Shown: positions 48,207 through 63,895, numbered from the stretch's first letter. The stretch is DNA of 64,000 nt from Allodiplogaster sudhausi (GCA_945643635.1 CALZFC010000062.1:1685001-1749000), one strand, 5' to 3'. The notes: generated by a model from the letters alone, not told the origin. Numbers and translations: made by a program.

Positions 48207-50049
48207 CGAGAGAGAAAAATGAAACTGAATAGCGACGTAGATCGCTGATCATAGTTTTCCAACTATCATTGTCGATCTTCAGACAACCCACATGGCCTAC
48301 GTAGCGCAGTAAGGTGCGCGCTTGCTCGCTTTTTTGAGCGTCGCAAGTTCGAATCCCAAACGGGGCGAACGTTTCGACTAGGAAAAAGGAAAGAGAGTCA
48401 AAATGGTAGCTCAAAGTGGGGGATCTTTCAAAGGGATGCAAGGAGAGAACAAATCATGAAGTAACAGCGATAGAGAGAGGGAGAGAAAGAGAGAGAGAGA
48501 GAGTGAATTTGGGAAGCAGGTGGATGACCGACTGTCAAGGATTCGGTTGCACGAACAGAAATAATTGGTATGGCGCAGTGGTTTACGCGCTGGATTGCAA
48601 TTTTGTTTGTCTCAGGTTCGAGCCGCAATCGCAGAAAATATTTTGCTGCGCTTTTGGATTTCAATTCTGGAAAAGTTCATTCAAAAAATATTTTCCGGCG
48701 CCGATAGAGGACCCGAAGCTTTATGTTTTCGAAATTGAAATCTGGCAATGTACGGAAGACTACGGAAGGTATGGAATTTTCGTGGCATGGACTCTATCAG
48801 CTCTTAAGAACAACGTCAAAATGCAGCCTAAAATTGTTTGGAGCTGGCTAACGGCGTGGCTGGGTTTAGTATTGGTATGCGTGCAACGAGTATGAACAGA
48901 TTGGCTGGTGTTCGGTTTCCGCTTTTGAACCAATTACTTCAAGTTTATTTTGCAAAATTTTTTGCCGTATTTTTCACACTTGTAACATTAAAAGTCACTT
49001 ACTAAGACATAAGGATACTAAAAATGAAGTCTGCAAATGTAATTTAAAGTTATACTGTTAGAGCAAATGCCTTCATAAATTTCACTGGCATGAAGACATA
49101 TTGACGCACTACGAATTGTGGTATTCCTGCACCCTTTAATTCACAATATTTTCCATTTTGTCAAAAATGCATTTTCTTGACATTTTAATGCTCAATTATG
49201 GTGTAACCCGAGTGCCTGAATCCAAATATGCAAACCAAATCGACGTGCGGTTATCGAGAAACGCACAAATTTGATCGGACATTTTGGAACTTTCCGAAAG
49301 TTCCGAAAGTTCCTGCGCCCCTGGTTGTTGAGCGGTACTGAACATACATATGCCTTTCACTCTACTGTAGAAAGATTCCCTTCAAGACCAATAAATAAGA
49401 TGCACATGAAAAAGAAGACGAACTCGACGTGGCTGCTCTTCATGACGATGACGATGTCGCCTTCTCTGAAGTCCTTGCTCGCCCGAAGAAAGGCCTGCAA
49501 CCGCTGCGCACGCTGCAGAAGCTGGCGGTAGCTCAAGCGCTCTCGTTCGTCATTTGCGCAGATCTACAGGAAATTTACTGTAAACAAATAAAAAAACAAC
49601 TAATTCTTCTTTTACTATTCTTTGCGCTTCCGTGTGTGAGAGATTATAAATTTTTTTTGAATTTTTAACACATAACCGCGAGCGAACAGCTCTGTATTCC
49701 ATTTCTTTATTCTTCATATTTTTTTATTATTCCCTTTATTTATTCTTCATATTTTTTTCAAAATTAGCTGGCAGACCAAAAAGGCATATGTATGCAGGTA
49801 CATACATACTATGTATTTATGTACGTACGGACTACAGCGTGAAGTTATTTAAAATAAGAGATCGTTTCTATTCACACTGACATTGTTTCATTTAATTGAT
49901 AGTGTTAATGAAAGTAAACAAAAAGTTTCCCTGATAACTGCCAACCGATCCGGATCCTTTGCAATGTGCATTTTCATGGCGCGCACCAGCTTCTCGTGTA
50001 TAGTCTCCTCGACAATATCAACAGACGGCAAGGGCGACGAGTGGGGCAT
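35883..50049 (-). CDS. acyl-CoA synthetase, 4-coumarate-CoA ligase/luciferase type (548 aa)
   Basis: Sixteen minus-strand exons with closing phases: 50049-49939, 49563-49406, 46918-46845, 46186-46086, 45838-45730, 39269-39182, 38981-38957, 38764-38627, 38362-38276, 38132-38045, 37851-37748, 37587-37443, 36959-36862, 36531-36442, 36386-36296, 36022-35883. The protein should activate a carboxylic acid with ATP and load it onto CoA. Motifs: MYSSGTTGRTKGVM (about 186-199, ATP loop), YGMTE (about 328-332), GWLHTGDTGF (about 404-413), GRIKDMIKV, and PKTAMGKVRR near the C-terminus with the catalytic lysine. Length is normal for the family. The C-terminus SCR is not a standard peroxisomal signal. Exon 7 is only 25 bases. 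The exon ending at 37748 has no GT donor (AAG|gctctt). Introns 2, 3 and 5 are full of transposons, yet the coding parts are intact. Confidence 0.9.
39815..40003 (-). pseudogene. copy of synthetase exon 5 carried inside the Harbinger element
   Basis: These 189 bases match 45654-45842 end to end without gaps. They cover the last bases of the exon 5 acceptor, the 109-base exon and 76 bases of the following intron. The AG acceptor and the gtaag donor are kept. Four changes near the exon end replace SEEYGD by SE-stop. The match stops abruptly at both sides. The copy lies downstream of the real exon in the host transcript and in the same orientation, so it could be spliced in as a premature-stop exon. 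Confidence 0.85.
40029..41782 (+). CDS. second gene of the Harbinger element (accessory protein)
   Basis: A plus-strand chain of small exons, convergent with the transposase. Parts read DEKTETNLQQKFAGFVPAEQ (about 40227-40286), HSDIGARGSESLFDT (about 40450), REDFDYLRSTFHW, RRDDFVEPPAAYQ, VFIKKATAAMDESLK, QKIEARIERSIDNLSKE and a last exon ending AISTRSPEI before the stop at 41780. The C-terminal half is helical and may be a coiled coil. PIF/Harbinger elements usually carry a second protein with a Myb/SANT or MADF DNA-binding domain that helps transposition. I see no such domain here; the 5' end is uncertain and overlaps the captured host exon. The start given is only the first ATG in a plausible first exon. 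Confidence 0.5.
42002..43397 (-). CDS. HARBI1-like DDE transposase of the Harbinger element
   Basis: Three parts on the minus strand: 43397 to about 43080, 42927-42714 and 42582-42002. The second and third join in phase (FG-N-VIGLIDGS). The last exon has the DDE_Tnp_4 layout: GLIDGSLIPI (first D), LLGDSGFPC (second D), then EQAIGMLKRRFGCLRG (E) and a C-terminal ASVILHNFVIN. The middle exon carries the helix-turn-helix-like part LADLFGCCQATVANVL. The first part has MSPARVRELVQEL. The donor of the first part is not clear; a CT microsatellite (42985-43060) lies in that intron. All three acidic residues are present, so the enzyme could be active. Confidence 0.8.
44216..44700. mobile_element. 485-bp palindromic MITE in synthetase intron 5
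   Basis: The whole element folds on itself: CAGTACCGCCAACATTT at the left is answered by AAATGTTGGGCGGGACTG at the right. The arms of about 220 bases are nearly perfect inverse copies meeting near 44455. No coding potential is seen. The left flank is TA and the right flank is AA, so no clear target duplication remains. CAGT-type ends suggest a Tc1/mariner-like source. Confidence 0.8.
45654..45842 (-). other. source segment of the exon copied into the Harbinger element
   Basis: Holds the functional exon 5 of the synthetase gene (45838-45730, DASSGSSLPEGVINWNDVM) plus 76 bases of intron 5. It matches 39815-40003 over exactly 189 bases. The frame is open here, which marks it as the original. 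Confidence 0.8.
46197..46436. repeat. dispersed repeat copy in synthetase intron 3
   Basis: Begins gaaaggagcatgaaactctgcc and ends ggctcctttaag, so the ends are short inverted repeats (AAAGGAGC). The first 80 bases match the copy in fozi-1 intron 1. It lies ten bases from the acceptor of synthetase exon 4. Confidence 0.5.
47826..47885 (-). repeat. tRNA-like sequence in the left arm of the foldback element
   Basis: Inverse of 48566-48632: on the minus strand tggcgcagtggtttacgcgc, then aggttcgagccgcaatcgcag. Spacing fits an internal pol III promoter. Confidence 0.5.
48292..48368 (+). repeat. tRNA-like sequence in the centre of the foldback element
   Basis: The stretch gtagcgcagtaaggtgcgcg fits an A box and caagttcgaatccc a B box, with a small GC-rich hairpin (gctcgcttttttgagc) between them. 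The acceptor stem does not pair. Confidence 0.5.
48566..48632 (+). repeat. tRNA-like sequence in the right arm of the foldback element
   Basis: The A box tggcgcagtgg lies at 48571 and the B box ggttcgagcc at 48615. It is the mirror of the copy in the left arm. Confidence 0.5.
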
Positions 50050-50637
50050 TCTTTTTATATAGAAATAATTTATCAAATTAAAAGCAATTTATATACAACA
50101 ATATTTTTAAATACAACTGCTAGAAAAGAAGATTTCATTAAGACTCCTTTCGTTAGGACAATATCATTTATAAAAGGTTGAGAAATATATCTAGAAATAT
50201 CAGGCTTGTATGTGTTCTGAAATGTTTAGAGAAAATTGAGAAACGTGTCTGTATTAAATACGATTATCTCTGAATTCTTAGCTCAGCCTTCTTCCGAAAA
50301 GAAGAGTTTGGCTACGATAAATAACACTTTGCCAACCGAGTTGCATCGAGAAGGACCCATCAGCACGTCTTCCATTTCGTCTGTATCTCCATTCTTTGCA
50401 TGCACAGTGCGAATCTCTCACAAGGCGAAATCAAGCGAGAACAGCCGTAGAGCCAGAGAAATCATAGACCAGCACTCCTTGAAGCGTTCGCTCTCTCTCT
50501 CTCTCTCTGTCTATGTATCTTTTTTTTGCTGATAGTCCTTCTTTAAGGTGTTAGAAGAGAGTGAGCGAGAGAGAGATACTGATGTTTCCATTACTGATGA
50601 ATGTCTTCGTTTGCCTCCGACAAAAAAAAACTTCGGT
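50050..50637. other. 5' flank of the synthetase gene up to the right arm
   Basis: Upstream DNA of the minus-strand synthetase gene. It includes a short CT run (50490-50510). No exon or clear promoter motif is recognised. Confidence 0.4.
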
Positions 50638-52229
50638 GTCCTTCTTGGGTGGTCTCCGTTGCACGTTCTCTGTGACCACTCGGAACTTCTCTCCTCGAGA
50701 GTTGATTGCCATGATTGATGAAGAGAACTCATGTCCGTCCTCTCGCTGCCATACCGATCATTTCAAGGTCTCTCATCTTTTTCCCTTCTCATTTTTCTTT
50801 CTTTCATTTTCCTCCACAAGTTTTCTAATTAAAAAAGAGAACCCTTATTTTTCCTGCTTTCCGCCGATTCAGAATCTTTTCGTCGCACAACTGCGGGAAT
50901 AAAATTTAGCTTTCGGCATGGTCGGTGCCATCTGACAGAAGCTGAACTCGCATAAAAATACAAAAATTCAACTAGCACTAAAAATTATCGATTTCAATCA
51001 ATTTTGTTTGAGAATTCTTCGTCCTACTTGTGATTTCTCTGCTTATTCGAGCTTGTCTCCTGGAATATAGTAGTTAGTGTTTCTCGGCTTAACCCCCCCC
51101 CCCCCCCGGAGGATTAATAAGAAAAGATCCCTTCTGAACCCCGGTGATGCTGGGAAAACATGGGCATCCTTGCCTGTATTACACTTTCAAAAAGGCTATT
51201 ATGTAAATTCGACCATTCGCAATGTGTTAGTTTGCATTAATTTGCATATTTTCACCTTTACCCGTAAGCACAAAAATAGCTAATTAACAAATTTCAAACT
51301 TATTACTGCCAAATTTTTCATGACTCTTTCAACGCCTAACATAAGCTGGGATCTCAGAAGGAATCCTTTCTTCGCTTCCAGCCCGGGTTCGAATAAAAGT
51401 AAATAAATCATAAGTATAAATGTACTAATTAGAATTCTCAACATGGCCGAGAAAAATGTCTTATTACTACTTGTGATTTTTCTACTTTTATTTTATCCCT
51501 AACCTTAAGCCAAATAGTATTCTCGCGGAGAGCGCGAAGAAAGGATCCCTTCTGTAACCCGGACAGCAAGGGAAACAAGGCTGATAGCTTAAAGCTACAT
51601 ATCTCTAGAACCCATGTTTTTTTTATCCCTTCTTTCCGGGGATCAAAAGTGATCTTTTCTTCACACAACTCCACAAATAAAACATCGTCCATTTAGTCTC
51701 CATATTGGTAGTCTATAAGTCTATAACACACGACACCCATAGATTATCAAGTCAAATTAAATAATTGAAAATACTGTCTTTAAAATCTAAGTGATTAACA
51801 TGGCCCTTTGATTTTTCCCAGATATTCTCATCTTTGTTTCTCTCTCTCACTCTATTTTTCTCTCTCTCTCTCAAGTTTGCATTGTAAAAATTGAAATACG
51901 AACTCACAGTACATGAGCATTGTGAAAGAACGGGAGTAAATGTTTAAAACGTGCAGTTTATAATTGATGTTCTTGACAAGTGCTAAAGTTCAAATGAAAA
52001 TGCAAAGTACTTGATGCAATAAAAGCGGAAGAAGGAAGTTCTCTTCAGTTCTCTGCACAAAGTTCGCAGAAAGCGGTTGGTTCTTCGCTTTGCTCCCTTT
52101 CTGTTCTCAACATCATCTTTTTCCTCGCTTGCACCGTCTTCTAAAACTAACCGCAATTTCGTCAAACGATTTTATTATTAGCGTAGCTTTTTTTCTTTTT
52201 AAAATTACAAAACAAAATCTGTTAAAAGA

Positions 52230-52244
52230 AAACATTGCTTACAG
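52230..52244 (+). promoter_or_regulatory. probable spliced-leader acceptor, right copy
   Basis: The sequence cattgcttacag ends at 52244, 12 bases before the ATG at 52257, with no other ATG between. This fits trans-splicing of a short 5' UTR. Confidence 0.55.
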
Positions 52245-52256
52245 AAAACGCTAACC

Positions 52257-53760
52257 ATGGACCTGAGCATGTGCGAGACAGCGGAAGCCTTCGACTACGA
52301 CGAGCTCGGTATGTTTATGCAATTATAAATAAAGTAAGCAAATGAAATAAAAAGTAATTTATAAAGACAATCGTAGAAAATAATTAAAAGATAATCCATC
52401 GTTTTCTTAATTAAAGAACAACATATTCCCAGATCTTCCTGGCTCGCCGACTCACACAGAATTCCTGGACGAGGTGGCCAAAGTGCTTGGCACCGACCGC
52501 CCCGCCCTCTACCGAATCGGAGAGAAGATGCCGAGGTCTTGGCGGGAAATTCAAAATCTTAATAATCTTAAAAGAAATTACAAAAATTTCACAAGAATAG
52601 GAAAAGTTAACTAAGGCAAATAAATTGTGCAGAATATCAATTATTGGAAGTTTAGGTACATATGTATATGTAGAAATGTGGAAAGTGGGATTCCTCGAAC
52701 TTGTCGTGGAAAAGAAAATGAACGTTTTGTGAATTTTGACTTGTCATGAACTGGAGAACGCGTTTGCCAGCCTGAAATACGAGTTAGTTCATTAAATTAC
52801 AATAATATATCTTGGAAAATCATGATTTTTGTACTAATCTTAAGACTAAATATTATTCGAGTCATTTTCCAGGAAAGAAACTCTTGTGACCGCGACGGAC
52901 TATGAGAACAGGTAAGTTCTTCAACTCTCAATCTGCTTAAACTAAAATATCTATTCCTCAGTTTCCCAGCTGAATTTGGTCATTTTCATATTTCATTGCA
53001 ATGTTGTTTAAATACCAAGCCGGGAGCAAATGAAATAATTCACAGCTCGGTGGCCCAGCCCCGCCTCTCCCTTTCATCGGGCCTTCCTTCCCCGGTCTCC
53101 GCTCTGGTTATGGCTCCTTTCCTGGCGGCGCTTTCCAACTCCTGCATCAGCGTCCGCCCGCTGCACAGTGTCTACGCCTTCGACAAGCCCGAGGTCGTGA
53201 GACTGAAAAAGATGATAACATTTGGGTCCCGCCTCGACTTTCGCTTGTCATACGGTAGTCGTGACATTTGGTAAGCCGCTTCAGAGCGGTGAGGAGGACG
53301 CGAAGAAGTCGGTGTACGTGATGGGCAAGTACGAGAAGCCGGTGTTCGTGCGACTCGGGGGCCCGCCTCCGTCTGTTTACTTCTTCGAAGCCTGCGGCGA
53401 CGACAACATCGGCGGCCGCGAGGAAGAGAACTTCCGAGAGAACAGCCGCCAGACGAATGAGGTCTGTCCACTTCATATATGTAGATTTTTTCATCCTTTT
53501 GAAAACTAAACTATCTCTTTAGAACATCGTCCCGGCCCACAGGAACCCGGAGGCGAATACGCCAATTGCCTGGCGCCCCGAACAAGCCAACCGCACCTTT
53601 GCTGAGATTGAGAAGGTCGAAGCCACAGATGATATTATTGCTCTAGAAAATATCGATTTCTTGGCAGGAGCGCCAGGAGAAGCTGTTCAAGTTGCTGGCC
53701 GAGTACGGCATCACAAAGGACAGCCGCTTCGACGAGATCATCACTGGAATCGGCGCCTGA
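52257..53760 (+). CDS. conserved-looking protein of unknown function, right copy
   Basis: Exons 52257-52308, 52433-52535, 52873-52911, 53046-53193, 53285-53461, 53523-53615 and 53668-53760. It matches the left copy with several amino-acid changes (for example DYDEL for DYNEL, GTDRPAL for GIDRTAL, SRPLHS-type changes in the Ser-rich part). The third exon of the left copy corresponds to about 52748-52785, but its acceptor AG is gone: ttcagtgagg has become ttgtcatg. Because that exon is 42 bases and its neighbours have matching phase, skipping it leaves an intact frame (MP-R-KETLVTATDYEN), giving about 234 aa. The family is not recognised. Confidence 0.7.
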
Positions 53761-53808
53761 GGCGCCTTCCCCCGTCATTCGTATTCCCTCCAACCCCCTC
53801 CATCCTCT

Positions 53809-55491
53809 CTACCCCCCCCCCTCATCCACATGCCCACCAACCCTCGCCATCCTCTCTCCCAGCATTCTTATTTATAAATAGATTCAGTTTAATTACAAAT
53901 GTTGAACGCAAGAAAAAAACATTTGTGGTTCTGCCGTCTGATGGTGAGCAATAAAATGACAACTCCAAGGTTAGTCAGAAACATAGCTAAAGCTAACAAT
54001 AAGAACGTACACGTGATCAAGTTTGCTTAATCATGAGTAATCCGTTTCTTTTCTTGCTAGTGAACAACGCTATCGCGAAAACATGTATATCATTAAAGAG
54101 AAATGTCGTCTAATGATTTATAACTGGTCTGAGCTCTGGAAGGTTAGTGAAAGAAGCGAACTGATGTGAGAGGAGCATATCTAGGATTGCCTGGGATGGG
54201 AAGTGCAAGGATAGCTTCCTATAGCAGCCACTGCTAATTCAGTCGACTATTAGGCCTTTACGAAATGGGGAGTTGCGTTAACCCTTGGCAAGCGGCCATG
54301 AAGTCATTCCTACTGGACAGAACAAGAGAATCCTCCAGGTACGATGACGAAATAAGCTTGCACTCCTCTGCTCTTCATAAATTTTTTCTTTTATTAACTG
54401 TGAATAAGGAAAGCCCTTTGTCAACAAGATTGATACTCTTTAACAAGTCTTTATCTTGGACCAATTCCAAACATAACGGATCGAAATGTAAAGTGAAAGG
54501 AAAAGGTAACGAAACTGTACAGCGCGGTCTATTTAAAGTGGTAATTATCCCACGACGTACACAGGCCAAATCACGCCGTACACGGGCCAACCAATCAGAC
54601 GTGTTCGGCAAACATCAACGTGGGAAGAAATGGGCTCTAATATTCCCACGCTTTATGGCTATGATAGAACGGTTTCTTGTAGAAATCTAGAAATTTAATT
54701 ATCCAACTTATAAGTTGGATACACCCTTTAATTAGTTGAATCTTAAGTTAATGCCTTGATTTTCAGCAAGCGAAGAGGACAGACCCAAGCAAGACCAGCC
54801 TCTTCTGTCAAGTCCATCGAATGCAGCCACTCGATCTGCCTTCCAGGCACAGAGCTGAGAAAGGAGGGTTGCAGTTTGAAAGCGTTCGCCGTAGTTTTTA
54901 TTCAGTCTTCTCTCAATTTAATCAAATACTCATTAGCGAGAATTTCCGATGTGATCTCTTGATTCTTCAGAGAGTGCCTGCGATGGAACAATCAGAGAGT
55001 TCAGCTCAGGCTTGGCCGTTTTGCCACAACATAGAAGTGCAGCAGCAAAAGGAAAGTCTAATCTTGATGCTGTTGGAAGCAAAGAAGTGATGTTTTTGGC
55101 AGAAAAGAGGTTTTTGGTGATGGCATATTATTAGTGTAGAACAGGTCCAGTTTATTCAATTAAAGTTAGTTATGGAATCTCTGCCACAGTTTCATGTCTG
55201 TTATTGCTGTGTTGCCTTTCCAGAATAACTGTAAATATTGGGAGTTATCCATAGGTTGTTTCCATACAAACGAGAGGGCGTTGTTATTTTTGAGCTGAGC
55301 AGTTAAAGAAGGATAAAAAGACGTTTATTGCCTATGAGGCACTTTACCTATATGCAAATACATAAGAATAACAGCAACTATATCCAAAAATACAAAAAGG
55401 AAGAACAACGACATGAACCTATAGAGAGAGAGAGAGGAGAGAGAGAGAGAGAAAGTGAGAGAGAGAGAGAGAGAGAGAAATAAAGACCACA
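53809..55491. other. stretch without a confident gene
   Basis: Two exon-like pieces on the plus strand have splice borders: 54061-54140 (RENMYIIKEKCRLMIYNWSE) and about 54767-54850 (SEEDRPKQDQPLLSSPS). I cannot join them into a gene with confidence. A GA-rich patch lies at 55421-55480. Confidence 0.35.
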
Positions 55492-56054
55492 CTATTCAAC
55501 GGCTTGGCGGGCGTGCTTTTCAAAGTATTCTAGTACAGATCGAAGGCCGTTCTCAGTCAGGCGCAGAGTGCGCTCGCGGAAAACCTGTCGTGGGTACAAC
55601 TGTATACAAGTCACAAATATTTTATTTTGTTCCAGCAAAGCAAAAGAGAAAATTGACAAAAAAATAATATGAGGTAAGCGAAGGAAACAAGTCTCACTTT
55701 GAATCCTAAGAAGTCGGCTCGAAAACTCAAAAAAAAACTTTCAAACCTCAGAAGCTGACTCTATGTGGAATCCAAGCGATTCGAACATCTTCAACGATGG
55801 CGTGTTGTCGTAGCCAATCTCAAAGAAAGAGTTATATTACAATAAATCATAAATCCTTAAAAAATACTTCTAACATAAAATATAATTTTAGATGAAATGT
55901 AGAACAAGCATAATTGAAAGAAAACGATATTATTTAATAAACCTTGACTCGAAAATTGGAAAGTGAGAGATGCTTGAAGGCGTAGCCAATGATTGTACGC
56001 ACTGCCTCTTTGCCGAAGCCTCTTCCTGAAGGCAGCGAGCGAGAAAAAGAGAAT

Positions 56055-56102
<48 letters not shown>

Positions 56103-56817
56103 GGGAGAGAGAGAGAAGCAGATGGAGAAAAATGAAGCATATTTCCACTATTCCGAATCTACTTACCCCTCACTTCCTTCACCGCGATCATGACTTCGAC
56201 CTCTGCATCGGCCTCCTCCACGAACTCTTCTCCGGGGCAGATGAAAATGTTGACATCACCGACCATGCACGACTCCTTCATTTCTCTCCTTGTTTCGTTC
56301 CCTCTCTCTCTCTCTTTCTCTCTCTCTCAGTCTTTCTCTATCTCTGACACTCTCTCTCACCTCTTCCTCTCCCACATCGGCTCTTTCCTTCTCCAACAGA
56401 ATGAAGGTCAGCTTGTCCTCATCCTCTCTCCACTTCCTCTGCATCTCGAATTCCTCGTCGAGCGAGAGTCTCTCGGATGCCGTCTGCCTTTAAAAAAAAA
56501 CATTAAAAAACCTTTGAATTATTCAAGCCATACATGAATGGTGAACATAGAAAAAGGCAGAAGAGGAAATAAGTCCAGCATACCCATACCAGCACAAAGA
56601 CGAGGATTGTTTGTGAGTTTGTATTGTTATTGTTAAGAACCATGTTATTTAAATAAGCGATATCCAAAAAAGGATTCATGTGTGTCCCCTCAGAGATGCT
56701 TTACTCTCTGAGTTTGTCGTCCTCCATCCAAGAATGGTAGACCGGGACGTGCTTGGCGTCGTACGGCACAAGCAGAAGACGCTCGCCCACAAGACGCGTC
56801 GACGCATTCAAGCGCAT
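55492..56817 (-). CDS. NAT9-like GNAT N-acetyltransferase (198 aa)
   Basis: Six exons with closing phases: 56817-56705, 56487-56361, 56275-56167, 56025-55943, 55818-55747, 55584-55492. The product starts MRLNASTRLVGERLLLVPYD and has the NAT9 landmarks HVPVYHSWM, then TASERLSLDEEFEMQRKW, ESCMVGDVNIF, the acetyl-CoA loop RGRGFGKEAV (GNAT motif A, R-x-G-F-G), then NTPSLKMFESLGF. Length is close to vertebrate NAT9 (about 207). Members are predicted protein N-acetyltransferases; in flies a NAT9 relative has been tied to microtubule stability. The acceptor before ESCMVGD (aaatgaag) is purine-rich and weak. GA/CT repeats lie in introns 2 and 3, starting at the splice borders. Confidence 0.88.
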
Positions 56818-57810
56818 CTTTGGTCACTCAGGAAACACTCAATCACTTTCATTCTCTTATTCTTTTACTCTTGTTATAGCGAAAAGAACTAATCATTCAT
56901 GTTAGATTTTAAGTTCAAAACTAAATATAGAGATTCCTTTTTGATGACCGACAACAAAACTGGGCAAAAATACTGATAATTGATTCGTATTTATTTGAAT
57001 TAAAAAAATGCGAAAATGACAAATTATTTATGTTGCAGATTAAAATATAATTTATTGATTTTTTTTAAATACGGACGGCAGTAAAACAACTGGAATCACT
57101 GAGAAACCAGCTCTCTGACAGCATTTCGAAGCAGCAAAAAAAGAGCTTTCAAAGGAGAAACAACTGAATTTAGATAATTTTTTATATAATTAATTTTCCT
57201 ACACAATAACTCATTTTCGTAATTAAACCATCCATATTGTTATGTGTTCTTTTTTTTTCTAAAGATTATAACTCGACAACTTGTGCAGTTCTGGATATCT
57301 TTTCTCATTTCAGGTACCAACGGTGGCTCTTTCAAACTCATGAGTAGATTGCACACTCTTACTAGTTAGGTACTTTAACTAGTTAGTGGGTAGTAAAACG
57401 GAAAGTCTTTTATCATTTAATTATCGCAATATTCATTGTAAAACGCGACATAAGCGAACGACAGCCAGCTGGGAGAGAGAGTGAAAATGCTGAGTGAGTG
57501 TGCTAACAATAAGGAATGTGCACTTGTTTAGCTCTTATGTAACATAACATAACATGTATACATATACTGCTTACTTGCTGGAATACAACTTGTATGCTCA
57601 CTCGGGTATCACAAAAAGAGGATGGAAATAGCAGAAGACGATTTTCAGTTAGAATTATCGAGGAGGTCACTATTACTTTGTTCGGCTGCACAAACTGGAA
57701 AAAGGCCGTTTGTGGAAATGGGAAGTGGGCTAGCCATGAGGAGAGATAAATTTGAGCCGGTTTTCGTGCGAGAAGGCGATTTCAGCGAAATGAGAAAGAA
57801 AGAAAGAAAA

Positions 57811-57848
<38 letters not shown>

Positions 57849-58401
57849 AAGAGCTTCGCCAATTCTGGTATATGAATCGCATCTTAACAGGAATACCTCG
57901 ACGATTATGTACAGAAAATACAGCAAGCGATAACTTACTGAAACTATTGAACAATTTAGAGAGAGAGAAATATGGAAAAAGCACCCACCAGCAAGAAAAA
58001 AGGGGAAACGGATAAAATTTGCATAAACAAAATTTTAGTAGGGAATAAAACAGATTAATGTGTTGGTGTGGGTAGTGTGTTTGAATATTGAAAGGAGGAA
58101 AGAGAATGGAAGAGAGGCTACGAATTAAAAAATAGTGGGTTTAAACGTTCGACGAACATAAAGTAGCTACTTACATTTGCTAAATCCCGTGTTCTCATCT
58201 TCCAACTTTAGCAAGAACTGAAGTAACACAAAATTCGAAAATTATGACCAATCTGCATAATTAATGACAGAGAAGAGCGTACGATGTGAGATCAGAGTAC
58301 TATTTGAGTAAGCTTTGGGTGACAACATCATCTTCTCAACACAGAAGAATACCGTAATCGTGGCGTGGCCAAAACTCTTTCGTGGCGAGACTAAGCGTGA
58401 C
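56818..58401. other. intergenic, no gene recognised
   Basis: Upstream DNA of the minus-strand NAT9-like gene and 3' flank of the minus-strand AGAP gene. It is AT-rich, with a GAAA/GA simple repeat at 57795-57855. The open frames over that repeat are low-complexity. Confidence 0.5.

Positions 58402-63895
<5,494 letters not shown>

Larger units (their letters stand above)
47109..49340. mobile_element. 2.2-kb foldback element with tRNA-like arms in synthetase intron 2
   Basis: The ends are CAGTACCGCTCAACAACCAG and its inverse (ending 49340). The arms 47109-47985 and 48448-49340 are nearly identical inverse copies around a unique centre of about 460 bases. Each arm contains a tRNA-like A box (tggcgcagtgg) and B box (ggttcgagcc). 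The flanks both contain ACATACATA one base away from the ends, which may be a target duplication or just local microsatellite. The long frames across the arms arise from the inverted repeat and have no protein character I trust. Confidence 0.8.
50638..53808. repeat. right arm of the large inverted duplication
   Basis: Inverse of 28662-32286 without the 494-base MITE. The inner end is gtccttcttgggtggtctcc and the outer end lies just past the gene's stop codon, at ccctccatcctct. The arms enclose 18.35 kb with the synthetase gene. The noncoding part (50638-52240) mirrors that of the left arm. Confidence 0.9.

Noticed and set aside
32796..48632. tRNA genes
   Set aside because: A and B boxes are present, but acceptor and anticodon stems do not pair. 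I call them tRNA-derived repeats.
47554..48895. Two 159-295 codon frames on opposite strands with near-identical sequence (WMTDCQGFGC and so on)
   Set aside because: They are mirror images because they lie in the arms of the foldback element, they run through the tRNA-like boxes, and they show no domain.
47100..49350. 9-base ACATACATA target duplication around the foldback element
   Set aside because: The match is offset by one base on one side, and ACATA repeats are common in this genome, so it is not safe evidence.
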